A stretch of DNA of 64,000 nt from positions 1 to 64,000 of the forward strand of contig JAKOTN010000003.1 in the NCBI GenBank assembly GCA_029776255.1, in the 5' to 3' direction. This document shows positions 1 to 7,176 of this stretch, piece by piece (within the stretch, counting starts at the first letter, position 1; each line of letters begins with the position of its first letter). The position numbers were made by a program, and so were the translations under genes. The notes under the pieces were generated by a model that saw only the letters and a list, made by a program, of their open reading frames with translations, searched no databases and was not told where the DNA came from. This stretch comes from Pseudomonadota bacterium (GTDB lineage: Bacteria; Pseudomonadota; Gammaproteobacteria; Burkholderiales; Rhodocyclaceae).

Positions 1-159
1 CCCTACGCCACTCATGCCGACATGAAGGCTGTCAGCTTCGAATACATCGAGGTCTTTTACAACCGCAAGCGGCAGCATTCGACCCTCGGTTACAAATCGC
101 CGATTCAGTTCCTGGAAAACTGGATCAGAGAGCAGCATCAGGAAAAACTGATAGCATGA
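1..159 (+). CDS. IS3-family transposase OrfB, C-terminal fragment (5' part outside window)
   Basis: The first 53 codons are open from base 1 and end at TGA 157-159. They read as the end of the rve integrase core typical of IS3-family OrfB: the pattern FEYIEVFYNRKRQHSTLGY followed by KSPIQFLENW is the hallmark C-terminus, with the last catalytic Glu in the first helix. The upstream DDE residues lie outside the window. The gene would catalyse IS transposition if the rest is intact. It directly precedes the cassette array, so the IS probably marks a break in the original left side of that array. Family assignment is firm; subgroup is not determined. Confidence 0.85.
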   Translation, partial: PYATHADMKAVSFEYIEVFYNRKRQHSTLGYKSPIQFLENWIREQHQEKLIA

Positions 160-164
160 AACTT

Positions 165-198
165 ACCCTTTGGCAGACGAAAAACCGAGGGAACCTCA
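165..198 (+). repeat. Putative right inverted repeat of the IS3-family element
   Basis: Bases 181-198 end in GAACCTCA, whose complement begins TGAGGTTC, compatible with the TGA-type termini of IS3-family elements. It sits 6-39 bases after the transposase stop, where a right end is expected. The left end is not in the window, so the inverted repeat cannot be checked. Confidence 0.4.
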
Positions 199-219
199 TA
201 ATCCAACCGGGGAATTCGA

Positions 220-885
220 ATGAAATTGTTTAATTATGTCTTTTATGCTCTCTTTACAGCACTGTCCATTAGTGCGAATGCAACGGTGATTGATACTACT
301 GCTCCTCTAGAAAGCAGTTGGTATCCTTTCGGAGAGGATAACACAGCAACTTACGGACAAACGTTTACTATTACTGGCGATAATATTCTCAACTCTTTTT
401 CACTATATTTAACGGCTCCTGCTGCAAATCCTGTTGATTTCAGAGGTTATCTGTATGAGTGGAACGGGAGCCGGGCTACGGGTGCGTCTTTGTTCACCAG
501 TGCTGACCAGCAATTCACTGGTTCCCCCTCTGACACACCAACAGAGTTTTCCTTTTCGACCGGAGGCATTACCTTGGAAGTGGGGAAAACTTACGTTGCT
601 TTCCTGAGTGCATCCGGGTTGTTTGATGGCATCCAAAGTACTGTCAATATGCCTTATAGCGGAACATTCGGCACAGATGCCCTGACGGGTGGCACCTTTG
701 TTTATTACAACAATGGAAATGATTTTTCCTTGCTGACAACGAGTACTTGGGACAAGACATATGGCGTGGACGATGTCTGGTTTAAGGCATCCCTGTCATC
801 TTCCAAAGTTCCAGAACCAGCTACTCTTGCTCTTTTTGGGCTTGGCTTTGCAGGAATCGCGTTTTCGCGGCGAAATAAAGCCTAA
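220..885 (+). CDS. PEP-CTERM sorting domain protein
   Basis: 221 aa secreted protein. The N-terminus is a Sec signal peptide (basic start, hydrophobic stretch, cleavage probably after SANA near residue 21). The middle is rich in Thr, Ser, Gly, Tyr and Phe, as in exported beta-rich surface proteins. The C-terminus has the complete exosortase signal: VPEP, a hydrophobic helix LALFGLGFAGIAF, then the basic tail SRRNKA. Such proteins are processed by an exosortase and end up in the envelope or extracellular polymer. GGGGAA lies 6 bases before the ATG. The stop codon TAA is embedded in the first core box of an attC-like site (880-886), so this is probably an integron cassette gene. The specific function is unknown. 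Codon use is more A+T-rich than in the chromosome to the right. Confidence 0.85.
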   Translation: MKLFNYVFYALFTALSISANATVIDTTAPLESSWYPFGEDNTATYGQTFTITGDNILNSFSLYLTAPAANPVDFRGYLYEWNGSRATGASLFTSADQQFTGSPSDTPTEFSFSTGGITLEVGKTYVAFLSASGLFDGIQSTVNMPYSGTFGTDALTGGTFVYYNNGNDFSLLTTSTWDKTYGVDDVWFKASLSSSKVPEPATLALFGLGFAGIAFSRRNKA

Positions 886-963
886 CAAACGCATCAACAC
901 GGGCAAGCAAGAAGCGGGGCTAATGCCCCGCTTCTTGTTTTTCGGTCATGCCGCACGTTATGC
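880..963 (+). repeat. attC-like recombination site 1 (integron cassette end)
   Basis: The left core box GCCTAAC (880-886) fits RYYYAAC. The right core box GTTATGC (957-963) fits GTTRRRY with one mismatch. Between them lies a 13-bp perfect stem, caagaagcggggc (908-920), with loop TAAT and its complement (925-937), then a T-run (938-942) that could also terminate transcription. The flanks pair partly (gcatcaa on the left with the complement of tcatgcc on the right), as attC L boxes do. The stop codon of the upstream gene lies inside the left box. Predicted crossover is after G957. Confidence 0.7.
908..942 (+). terminator. Hairpin plus T-run inside attC site 1
   Basis: A 13-bp perfect GC-rich stem with a 4-base loop is followed directly by five T residues, so the attC hairpin doubles as a good intrinsic terminator for the PEP-CTERM gene. 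Confidence 0.6.
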
Positions 964-1043
964 CTCGCATGCCATCATGCGTTTCCTGTCCGATGGCGTC
1001 ACCTGTAACATGACCGCCTGGCTCTTGGTGCGGCTGCAATCAG

Positions 1044-1142
1044 ATGACTGAAAAAAAAATTCGCACGAAAACTGGAACACTTCGTCACCGACCTACGAGG
1101 TCACGTCAGCAGTGACGATGGCCAATGGACGGTCAAAGTAAA
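1044..1142 (+). pseudogene. N-terminal stub of an EcoRV-family-like restriction endonuclease
   Basis: An ATG at 1044 starts MTEKK and runs into nine consecutive A residues (1051-1059). If one A is removed, the frame continues FARKLEHFVTDLRGHVSS and then DDGQWTVK, a soluble N-terminus resembling what I recall of EcoRV-family endonucleases. After about 33 residues the similarity stops and the methylase start follows 15 bases later. This looks like an internal deletion that removed nearly all of the nuclease, plus a homopolymer slip. The adjacent M.EcoRV-like pseudogene supports the assignment, but a homology search was not possible and the resemblance is from memory. Confidence 0.4.
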
Positions 1143-1156
1143 AGGAACGGCGAAGA

Positions 1157-2081
1157 ATGACCATGAAAGTTGGTGTGCCGCCGATCAAATCACAGGGCAT
1201 AAAGACAAAGCTCGTCCCTTGGATACAAAGCATACTTCCGAGCGACTTCAGCGACACATGGATTGAACCATTCGGGGGTACTGGCGCCGTGGCTTTCAAT
1301 GTCGCGCCACGGCGCGCCGTCCGCCGTCTCGTGTGACTCAAACCCACACCCGGTTAATTTCTACGCCGGCATAGCGACAGGCAAAATAACGCCTGAATTG
1401 GTCAAGGAATTTCTTACTCGCGAAGGGGAAGTGCTGTTGTCAAAAGGCGAAGATCACTACTACTTCGTCAGGGAAAGATTTAACGCAGAACATTCCCCTC
1501 TCGATTTTTTGTTCGTCAATCGCGCAGGGTTCAATGGTATGATCCGCTTCAATAGAAAAGGCGGCTTCAATATTCCGTTTTGTAGAAAACCCCAACGATT
1601 TGCCCAGACTTATGTAACTAAAATCGTCAATCAGGTTGCGTGGGTCAGTAAGATCATCAAGGCAAAAGAATTCACTTTCAAATGCCAAGATTTCAATAAG
1701 ACGATACAAGACGCTTCACCGAACGACATAATTTACCGCGACCCGCCGTGCATTGAACGGCATGTCGATTATTACAACGGGTGGGATGATGGTCACGAAC
1801 GAGAGCTTTTTGACCGGCTCTCGGGCTTTGCCGGAAAATTCATTTTGTCGACTTGGCACCGCAATGACTACCGAGAAAATGAATATGTGAAAGGCTTGTG
1901 ATCAGAGCATCACGTTCTTACACGGGAGCATTTCTATCATGTCGGCAAAAAAGAAAAAAATAGAAATCCAGTCGTTGAAGCGCCAGTAACCAACTTCATG
2001 GCTACATCCATGCGCCGCCGCGAAGAAAGCCAAGTCCAATACGTCCCACTTGAACCGCCAGTGGAATATAGCGTGGCATAA
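1157..2081 (+). pseudogene. Broken D12-class adenine-N6 DNA methyltransferase (M.EcoRV-like)
   Basis: Three pieces rebuild one methylase of about 308 residues, a normal length for the D12/Dam class. Piece 1 (1157-1336) starts [20 protein letters not shown] and holds the SAM motif [12 protein letters not shown], then stops at TGA 1334. Piece 2 resumes in the +1 frame at about 1330 with [13 protein letters not shown] and continues through LDFLFVNRAGFNGMIRFN, IYRDPPC and STWHRNDYRENEY to a stop at 1899-1901. Piece 3 continues in the same frame as piece 2 with REHFYHVGKKEKNRNPVVEA and ends at TAA 2079-2081. Three lesions are visible: a frameshift, an in-frame TGA, and DPPY changed to DPPC. The order of conserved blocks matches M.EcoRV-type enzymes (GATATC specificity in the prototype; specificity here is unknown). 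The gene is almost certainly inactive. Its stop overlaps the next attC box. Confidence 0.85.
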
Positions 2082-2146
2082 CATGACGGTCCGCCGGACG
2101 CTGCGCGATTTAAGCCGCGCAGCGTCCGGTGACCTTTACGTTAGAT
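2076..2146 (+). repeat. attC-like recombination site 2
   Basis: The left box GCATAAC (2076-2082, one mismatch to RYYYAAC) overlaps the methylase stop. The right box GTTAGAT (2140-2146) is a perfect GTTRRRY. Between them a 14-bp perfect stem, ccggacgctgcgcg (2094-2107) with its complement at 2116-2129, encloses an 8-base loop. The outer part pairs GGTC (left) with GACC (right) with unpaired bases on one side, as expected of the L boxes. Predicted crossover is after G2140. Confidence 0.75.
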
Positions 2147-2180
2147 TTACAACCCCATCCTCAAATAGCCGAGCACCCAC

Positions 2181-4487
2181 ATGGCAAAGAAAAGAGCTGA
2201 AAGCCGAGCACGCTACTACATCAGAGAGCAAGCAGAGAAAAGAGGCTGGAATACATCACACCCAAGCAAAGGCGGTAACTGTCTTGAAGAGCAGGAAATA
2301 GTTGATTATTTTGGCAACATAGGGCTTGGATTAGATAGACCAGATTTTCTATTCTCAATCGGCGGCCTTCCTGCTGTCGTTATTGAAGCCAAAAATAGTG
2401 CCGACAAAATAGAAGCAGCAATAAACGAGGCTGTTGAATATGCAAATACAATTAACAAGAAATCAAAATACGAAATCAAAGTCGCGGTTGGCGCTGCTGG
2501 CGAGGAAAGCCAGGGCTTTGCTGTAGAAGTCCGGTTTCTTAAGGGAAATTCGTGGATACCACTTAAATCAAAAGGCTACGAGATAACAACAATACCCTCA
2601 AAAAGAGAGGTCGAGTCCGCGTTACAGGCAAATGACGCAACAACAGTGGTAGATGTACCCAGCGTTGGTGAATTCATTGATGCCGCCATTGAGTTAAGCA
2701 AAATTCTCCGGCTGGCGAAAGTCGAAGCCCCATTAAGACCAAAAGTAATTGGCGCGTTAACTCTTGCAATGTATCAAGGGAATATAGATTTTCTAGAGCA
2801 TCGAGCATTAGAAAGCATCAATAGTTTGCTTAATCAAGCAATCGACGAATCAGTTGACTTGGATGCAGATAAAAAAGTTCGCCTATCAGAATCTTTGCGG
2901 TTGTTTGGAGCAGACTATGACAGACTTCGCCCGCATATTGCGAAAGTCGTCCACTTGCTTCGCGGCCTCAATATTCGTTCTGTTTTACAAACCGACACTG
3001 ACTTTCTTGGCCTATTTTACGAGGCATTTCTACGGTATGGCTACGACAACAACGCACTTGGCATTGTTTTTACGCCAAGGCATATAACAAAGTTTTGTGC
3101 TGAGTTAATAGATGCAAAGTCCACAGATAAAGTTGTAGATTTGGCATGTGGAACAGGGGGGTTCTTAGTTGCGGCATTCGATAGGATGATGTCTGGCGCT
3201 CATGGCCCTAAAGCAATTCAGAAAGTAAAGCGAGCACTCTTTGGCTTTGATACAAACCCAACAATTTGGGCGCTGGCCACTCTAAATATGTTTTTTAGAG
3301 GTGACGGAAAAAGTCATTTGGAAAACATTAGCTGTTTTGACCATGCGGCCAAAACAGCAGTAGCTGATTCGTGTACTAAAGCCTTTTTGAATCCGCCGTT
3401 CTCCCAAGCCGGAGAACCTGAAAGAGATTTCATTACCGCCTCTATGGACGCTTTGGAGCCAGATGGTCTTCTGGCTGTGGTTGTCAAAGCAGGGATATTT
3501 GCTGACGATGATAATGCTGTATGGAGACGTGAATTCACACGGAACCATACCGTTTTAGGCATGATTAGCCTCCCGGACGACCTTTTCTACCCAACTGCCG
3601 CACCAACTTCAATTCTCATTGCAAAAGCACACATACCACAAGATGCCAATAGTCGCGTTTTTATGGCTCGAATCTGGAATGATGGATTTGAAAAACTAAA
3701 AGGGCGTCGCGTATCAATTGAGGGAAGCCAGCTTTACGCAACAGCAAGTGCGTTCTCTTTGTTTCTGTTAGGCAAGCAAGTTACCGGAGATAATGTTTCT
3801 GTAACATCTTCAAAATTCATACTTGATGGAAACGAGTGGAGCCCGCAACAATGGCTTCCGCAACCAATTCAATCAGAGGACAAGCTACAGAAATATGAGG
3901 ACGATGTAAAACTAGCAATCTACAGAGCAATAACAGCAATGCCTGAATTGGCCGACGTTGTTTTGCCGGAGTTTATGGAAGACTGGAGTTCTTTGCCTAG
4001 CTTTAGCCTTGGCGAAACTGCATCTGTATCCCATTTTTTCGAGGTTGTTAATGGGCGATCAAGTGGAGAAAAAAACTACCCAGAGGGTGAAGTCCCATAT
4101 ATTTCCAGCGGCGATCAAACAAACAGCATAGTGCGCTTAGTTGACAAGGACGATGAAGAACTATTTTATTCTGGCGGAATAACAGTAACAGCGTTCGGGC
4201 AAGCGTATGTCCAGCCATGGCCTTTCATGGCTCGCGGCAATGGCGGAAGCGCCGTAAGAATACTCTTGCCGAAATTCAACATGACGTTTAATGAAATGGT
4301 CTGGTTTGCCTCGCAAATTAACGCCCAGCGATGGAGGATTTTTTATGCGCGTATGTCAATAAAGTCCAGGTTAGAGCAACTTGAAATAACCAGTCCTCCC
4401 CGCCGACTTAAGGACAAAGGCGAACCGATTCATATAAGAGCAAAGAATTTCAAAAATAAATTACTAGAGTTAAGCGGTGCTGAATAA
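2181..4487 (+). CDS. Type IIG-like restriction-modification protein (nuclease, N6-adenine methylase and specificity domain in one chain)
   Basis: 768 aa. Residues 1-150 form a PD-(D/E)xK nuclease: P54-D55, then E69-A-K71 in VVIEAK. Residues about 160-560 are an HsdM-like N6-adenine methylase with SAM motif DLACGTGGFL (320-329) and catalytic NPPF (404-407). Residues about 620-768 resemble one half of a Type I HsdS subunit (a single target-recognition domain; VPYISSGDQ is typical). Restriction and modification are therefore probably both carried by this protein, with recognition set by the C-terminal domain. All catalytic motifs are intact. There is no clear ribosome binding site before the ATG; only GAG lies 10 bases upstream. 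The gene is strongly A+T-rich compared with the rest of the window and lies exactly between attC-like sites 2 and 3. An HsdM-HsdS fusion with an HsdR_N-like nuclease is the same description in other terms. Confidence 0.85.
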   Translation: MAKKRAESRARYYIREQAEKRGWNTSHPSKGGNCLEEQEIVDYFGNIGLGLDRPDFLFSIGGLPAVVIEAKNSADKIEAAINEAVEYANTINKKSKYEIKVAVGAAGEESQGFAVEVRFLKGNSWIPLKSKGYEITTIPSKREVESALQANDATTVVDVPSVGEFIDAAIELSKILRLAKVEAPLRPKVIGALTLAMYQGNIDFLEHRALESINSLLNQAIDESVDLDADKKVRLSESLRLFGADYDRLRPHIAKVVHLLRGLNIRSVLQTDTDFLGLFYEAFLRYGYDNNALGIVFTPRHITKFCAELIDAKSTDKVVDLACGTGGFLVAAFDRMMSGAHGPKAIQKVKRALFGFDTNPTIWALATLNMFFRGDGKSHLENISCFDHAAKTAVADSCTKAFLNPPFSQAGEPERDFITASMDALEPDGLLAVVVKAGIFADDDNAVWRREFTRNHTVLGMISLPDDLFYPTAAPTSILIAKAHIPQDANSRVFMARIWNDGFEKLKGRRVSIEGSQLYATASAFSLFLLGKQVTGDNVSVTSSKFILDGNEWSPQQWLPQPIQSEDKLQKYEDDVKLAIYRAITAMPELADVVLPEFMEDWSSLPSFSLGETASVSHFFEVVNGRSSGEKNYPEGEVPYISSGDQTNSIVRLVDKDDEELFYSGGITVTAFGQAYVQPWPFMARGNGGSAVRILLPKFNMTFNEMVWFASQINAQRWRIFYARMSIKSRLEQLEITSPPRRLKDKGEPIHIRAKNFKNKLLELSGAE

Positions 4488-4559
4488 ATCTAACATGGCG
4501 CTCGACTCGGACGCCAAAAATGCTGTGCATTTTTGGCGTCGGTTTGCTTTACGTTAGGC
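4488..4559 (+). repeat. attC-like recombination site 3
   Basis: The best site of the set. The left box ATCTAAC (4488-4494) and right box GTTAGGC (4553-4559) both match consensus perfectly. A 13-bp perfect stem, gacgccaaaaatg (4510-4522), has a CTGTG loop and its complement at 4528-4540. The left flank GCTCGACTC pairs with the right flank GGTTTGCT with extra bases on the left arm, the asymmetry that orients attC recombination. It begins immediately after the stop codon of the restriction-modification gene. Predicted crossover is after G4553. Confidence 0.8.
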
Positions 4560-4574
4560 CGCAAAGGAACCGCC

Positions 4575-4997
4575 ATGCCAGTTGGCTACTCCGGAACTCC
4601 ATTGCCCAAGAAGCTCGGCTTTTCCGAGACCACGCGGCTCGCTGTCCTCCACGGACCAAGCGACTACCTGTCGATCGTCGGAGCGGTACCCGACGGACTT
4701 CAGGTCACTGCTGAACTTGGCGCGAGCACGAACTTGGTCCACTTGTTTGTCACCGAGCGTGAACGGCTTGCGGCTGAGCTCGCTCGCCTCCGCAAGGCGC
4801 TCAATCCGGAAGCGGTAATTTGGGTATCCTGGCCAAAGAAGGCCTCCAAAGTGCCTACCACGGTCACCGAGGATGTCATTCGCGAGGTGGCTCTGCCGCT
4901 TGGGTTCGTCGACGTGAAGGTCTGCGCGGTCACCGAGGTCTGGTCCGGGCTCAAGCTTGTCGTCCGCAAGGAGTTGCGGCTCAAGAGTGCGCTTTGA
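4575..4997 (+). CDS. DUF3052 family protein
   Basis: 140 aa soluble protein matching the DUF3052 family: GYSGTPLPKKLGF at the N-terminus, then VIWVSWPKKASKVPT and the C-terminal block GFVDVKVCAVTEVWSGLKLV. The family is widespread in bacteria and has no established function. The ATG at 4575 is chosen because AAAGGAA lies 5-11 bases upstream and the conserved GYSG follows at once. The gene lies 15 bases after attC-like site 3 and its stop touches a degenerate fourth site, so it is the last cassette gene. Its base composition is closer to the chromosome than that of the preceding cassette, suggesting a different source. Confidence 0.8.
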   Translation: MPVGYSGTPLPKKLGFSETTRLAVLHGPSDYLSIVGAVPDGLQVTAELGASTNLVHLFVTERERLAAELARLRKALNPEAVIWVSWPKKASKVPTTVTEDVIREVALPLGFVDVKVCAVTEVWSGLKLVVRKELRLKSAL

Positions 4998-5059
4998 CCC
5001 TTTGTTTGAACGGGCCTCTCCACCGGAAAGGTGGGACCCGCTCGGATCAAACGTTAGCA
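4992..5059 (+). repeat. Degenerate attC-like site 4
   Basis: The right box GTTAGCA (5053-5059) has one mismatch to GTTRRRY and is preceded by AC, as in sites 1-3. The left box CTTTGAC (4992-4998) has two mismatches and overlaps the gene stop as in sites 1 and 2. GTTTGAAC and GATCAAAC form the outer pairs, and CGGG/CCCG with CCACC/GGTGG form an imperfect inner stem. This is weaker than the other sites and may be a decayed terminal attC. Confidence 0.45.
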
Positions 5060-5423
5060 ACATCCCTGCGCGCACGCTTTCAAAACCGGACAACGAAAGC
5101 AATGGACAAAAAGTTGCCACGGATGGCATTCGCCTGCTCACTGGCGAGCCCGGCTGAAAAACGCGCATCGTTCATCGCAAGGTCGTTTTTTTTCGGCGAA
5201 GAAACAGGCGTCGCGTTTGTGTCGGCGCGGAACGATGGGCTGAAAAAAGGCAGTTTGGACGGACACGATCCACTGGCGCGGCCAGTTTTTCCCCGAACCC
5301 GCGCGCCAAAGACGGCAAACGCTCGGCGATTGGCGTCATAATCCTCCGGAACCGCGGCGGCGATTCGCCCCCGAACGAGACTTTTTGCCAAACCCGATTT
5401 CATCTTTCCCGAAAGCGCCGCCA
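5060..5423. other. Intergenic stretch at the junction of cassette array and chromosome
   Basis: No recognisable gene, RNA or repeat in 364 bases. A 79-codon open stretch from ATG 5102 has no family resemblance and no ribosome binding site. The base composition is already that of the chromosome to the right, so this is probably the end of the accessory region. Confidence 0.4.
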
Positions 5424-5954
5424 ATGAACGAGAACAATCCCTTTTCGCCGCCGACCGCTCCGGTGGCACACGCCCATGAGCCGGAAACCGAGCGTTTGGC
5501 GGGAATCCGGGGCTGGCTGCTGCTGGTCGGACTGGGCGTCGTCGTCTCGCCGCTGCGCATCGTCGCCGAGGTGTTGCCGACCTATTTGAAACTCTTCGCC
5601 GACGGTTCCTGGCTGGCGTTGACAACCCCCGGCGGAGCGGCCTATCACCCGCTGTGGATGCCTTATCTGCTGATCGAGATGATCGTGAATGCCGGCCTGG
5701 TCGTGGCCTGGGTGTGGATCGCCACGCGCTTTTTCACCAGAAAGCGGAATTTCCCGCGAATGTATATCGGTGTGTTGACGTTCACCATCGCTTTTCAATT
5801 TCTCGATGCCTGGGGTATCACGGTGGTCAGCCCGAGCGAGACGGTCTTCGACCCGGAAACGGTCAAGGAACTGGGCCGCTCCGTTATCGCGGCGATCATC
5901 TGGATTCCCTATATGTTGCGCTCGAAGCGGGTGCAAGCGACGTTCACCCGCTAG
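5424..5954 (+). CDS. DUF2569-like integral membrane protein
   Basis: 176 aa when started at ATG 5424. A TTG at 5385 would add 13 residues but is less likely. The N-terminal 30 residues are cytosolic and Pro-rich (PFSPPTAP). Four hydrophobic segments follow, including GWLLLVGLGVVVSPLRIV, MIVNAGLVVAWVWIA and YIGVLTFTIAFQFL. The conserved opening RLAGIRGWLLLVGLG is typical of DUF2569 proteins, a membrane family of unknown role. No operon partner is apparent: the next gene is convergent. Confidence 0.65.
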   Translation: MNENNPFSPPTAPVAHAHEPETERLAGIRGWLLLVGLGVVVSPLRIVAEVLPTYLKLFADGSWLALTTPGGAAYHPLWMPYLLIEMIVNAGLVVAWVWIATRFFTRKRNFPRMYIGVLTFTIAFQFLDAWGITVVSPSETVFDPETVKELGRSVIAAIIWIPYMLRSKRVQATFTR

Positions 5955-5975
5955 CGGCGGGCGTTCCCGAGCGCG

Positions 5976-7166
5976 TCACACGGCCCGCGCGGCGCGGAGG
6001 CGGGCGATGTCATCAGGCGAATAGCCGATGCGGGCAAGAATGGCCTGGGTATGCTCACCGACGGCGGGAATCGGCGCCATCCGCGCCGTGGCCGTGCTCG
6101 GCAGGGCTGGCGGCAGCAGGGCCGGCAAGCGGCCAACCGGACTGTCGACCGTCGCCCAGCGCCCCCGGGCGCGCAGTTGCGGGTGTCGCCAGAGATCATG
6201 CATGTCGTTCATGCGGGCGTTGGCGATCCCGGCGGCGTCGAGACGGGCGATCACCTGCTCGACACCGAGCGTGGCGAAGACGTGCTCGATCAGCGCCTTG
6301 ACCTCGTCCCGGGCGGCGCTGCGTTTCGATGTCGAGGCGTAGCGCGGGTCATCGATCAGTTCCGGTCGCCGCAGCACCTGTTCGCAGAAAACCGCCCATT
6401 CGCGCTCGTTTTGCAGGCCGAGCATCACCACCTTGCCATCGCCGGCGGCAAACGGGCCATAGGGATAAATCGTCGCGTGCGCGGCGCCGGAGCGCGGTGG
6501 CGGCGGCGCGCCGTCGAAGGCGTAATACAGCGGGTAGCCCATCCATTCGGCCATGCATTCGAGCATCGACACCTCGACGCGCGCGCCTTCGCCGGTGCGG
6601 GCGCGTTGCAGCAAGGCGGCCAGAATGCCGCTGTAGGCGTACATGCCGGCCGCAATGTCGGCGATCGAGCAACCGGCCTTCGCCGGCTCGTCGGCCAGAC
6701 CGCTGACCGACAGGAAGCCGGCCTCGCTCTGGATCAGCAGATCGTAGGCCTTCTTGTCGCGGTAAGGACCCGAATCGCCGTAGCCGGAAATATCGCAGAC
6801 GATCAGGCGCCGATGGCGGGCGTGCAGCGTTTCGAAGGACAGGCCGAGACGCGCGGCCGCGCCAGGCGCCAGATTCTGCACCAGCACGTCGCAATCGGCG
6901 AGCAGGCGCTCCAGGACGGTGGCCGCTTCCGGGTGTTTGAGATCGAGCGTCAGGCTTTCCTTGCCGCGGTTGGTCCACACGAAATGCGACGCCAGCCCGC
7001 GGACCCGCTCGTCGTAGGCGCGGGCGAAATCGCCGCCGCCGGGACGCTCGACCTTGATCACGCGCGCGCCGAGATCGGCCAGTTGGCGGGTGCAGAAAGG
7101 CGCGGCGATGGCGTGCTCCAGGGCCAGCACGGTGACGCCGTCGAGCGGGCGGGAAGAATCGTTCAT
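5976..7166 (-). CDS. CaiB/BaiF family III CoA-transferase
   Basis: 396 aa. Family III CoA-transferases move CoA between carboxylic acids through a catalytic aspartate. Here DLGARVIKVERPGGGDFAR (about 31-49) is the family CoA-binding signature and the AYD in KKAYDLLIQ places the catalytic Asp at residue 142. The start at MNDSSRP is chosen because it leaves a 10-base gap to the upstream dehydrogenase gene rather than an overlap. Together the pair suggests activation of an organic acid followed by alpha-beta dehydrogenation. The substrate cannot be told from the sequence. Confidence 0.85.
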   Translation of the reverse strand: MNDSSRPLDGVTVLALEHAIAAPFCTRQLADLGARVIKVERPGGGDFARAYDERVRGLASHFVWTNRGKESLTLDLKHPEAATVLERLLADCDVLVQNLAPGAAARLGLSFETLHARHRRLIVCDISGYGDSGPYRDKKAYDLLIQSEAGFLSVSGLADEPAKAGCSIADIAAGMYAYSGILAALLQRARTGEGARVEVSMLECMAEWMGYPLYYAFDGAPPPPRSGAAHATIYPYGPFAAGDGKVVMLGLQNEREWAVFCEQVLRRPELIDDPRYASTSKRSAARDEVKALIEHVFATLGVEQVIARLDAAGIANARMNDMHDLWRHPQLRARGRWATVDSPVGRLPALLPPALPSTATARMAPIPAVGEHTQAILARIGYSPDDIARLRAARAV

Positions 7167-7176
7167 GCGCGGGGTT

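Larger units (their letters stand above)
1..198 (+). mobile_element. Right end of an IS3-family insertion sequence
   Basis: Combines the OrfB C-terminus and the putative right terminus. Its position immediately before the PEP-CTERM cassette suggests that insertion or recombination removed or displaced whatever lay to the left, possibly other cassettes or attI/intI. That is inference, because the rest of the IS is outside the window. Confidence 0.65.

Noticed and set aside
201-207. ATCCAAC just after the IS end matches the attC left core box
   Set aside because: No paired GTTRRRY box or hairpin accompanies it; a 7-base match of this degeneracy is expected by chance about once per kilobase.
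5102-5341. A 79-codon frame MDKKLPRMAF after the cassette array
   Set aside because: No ribosome binding site, low-complexity C-terminus and no recognisable family; treated as non-coding.
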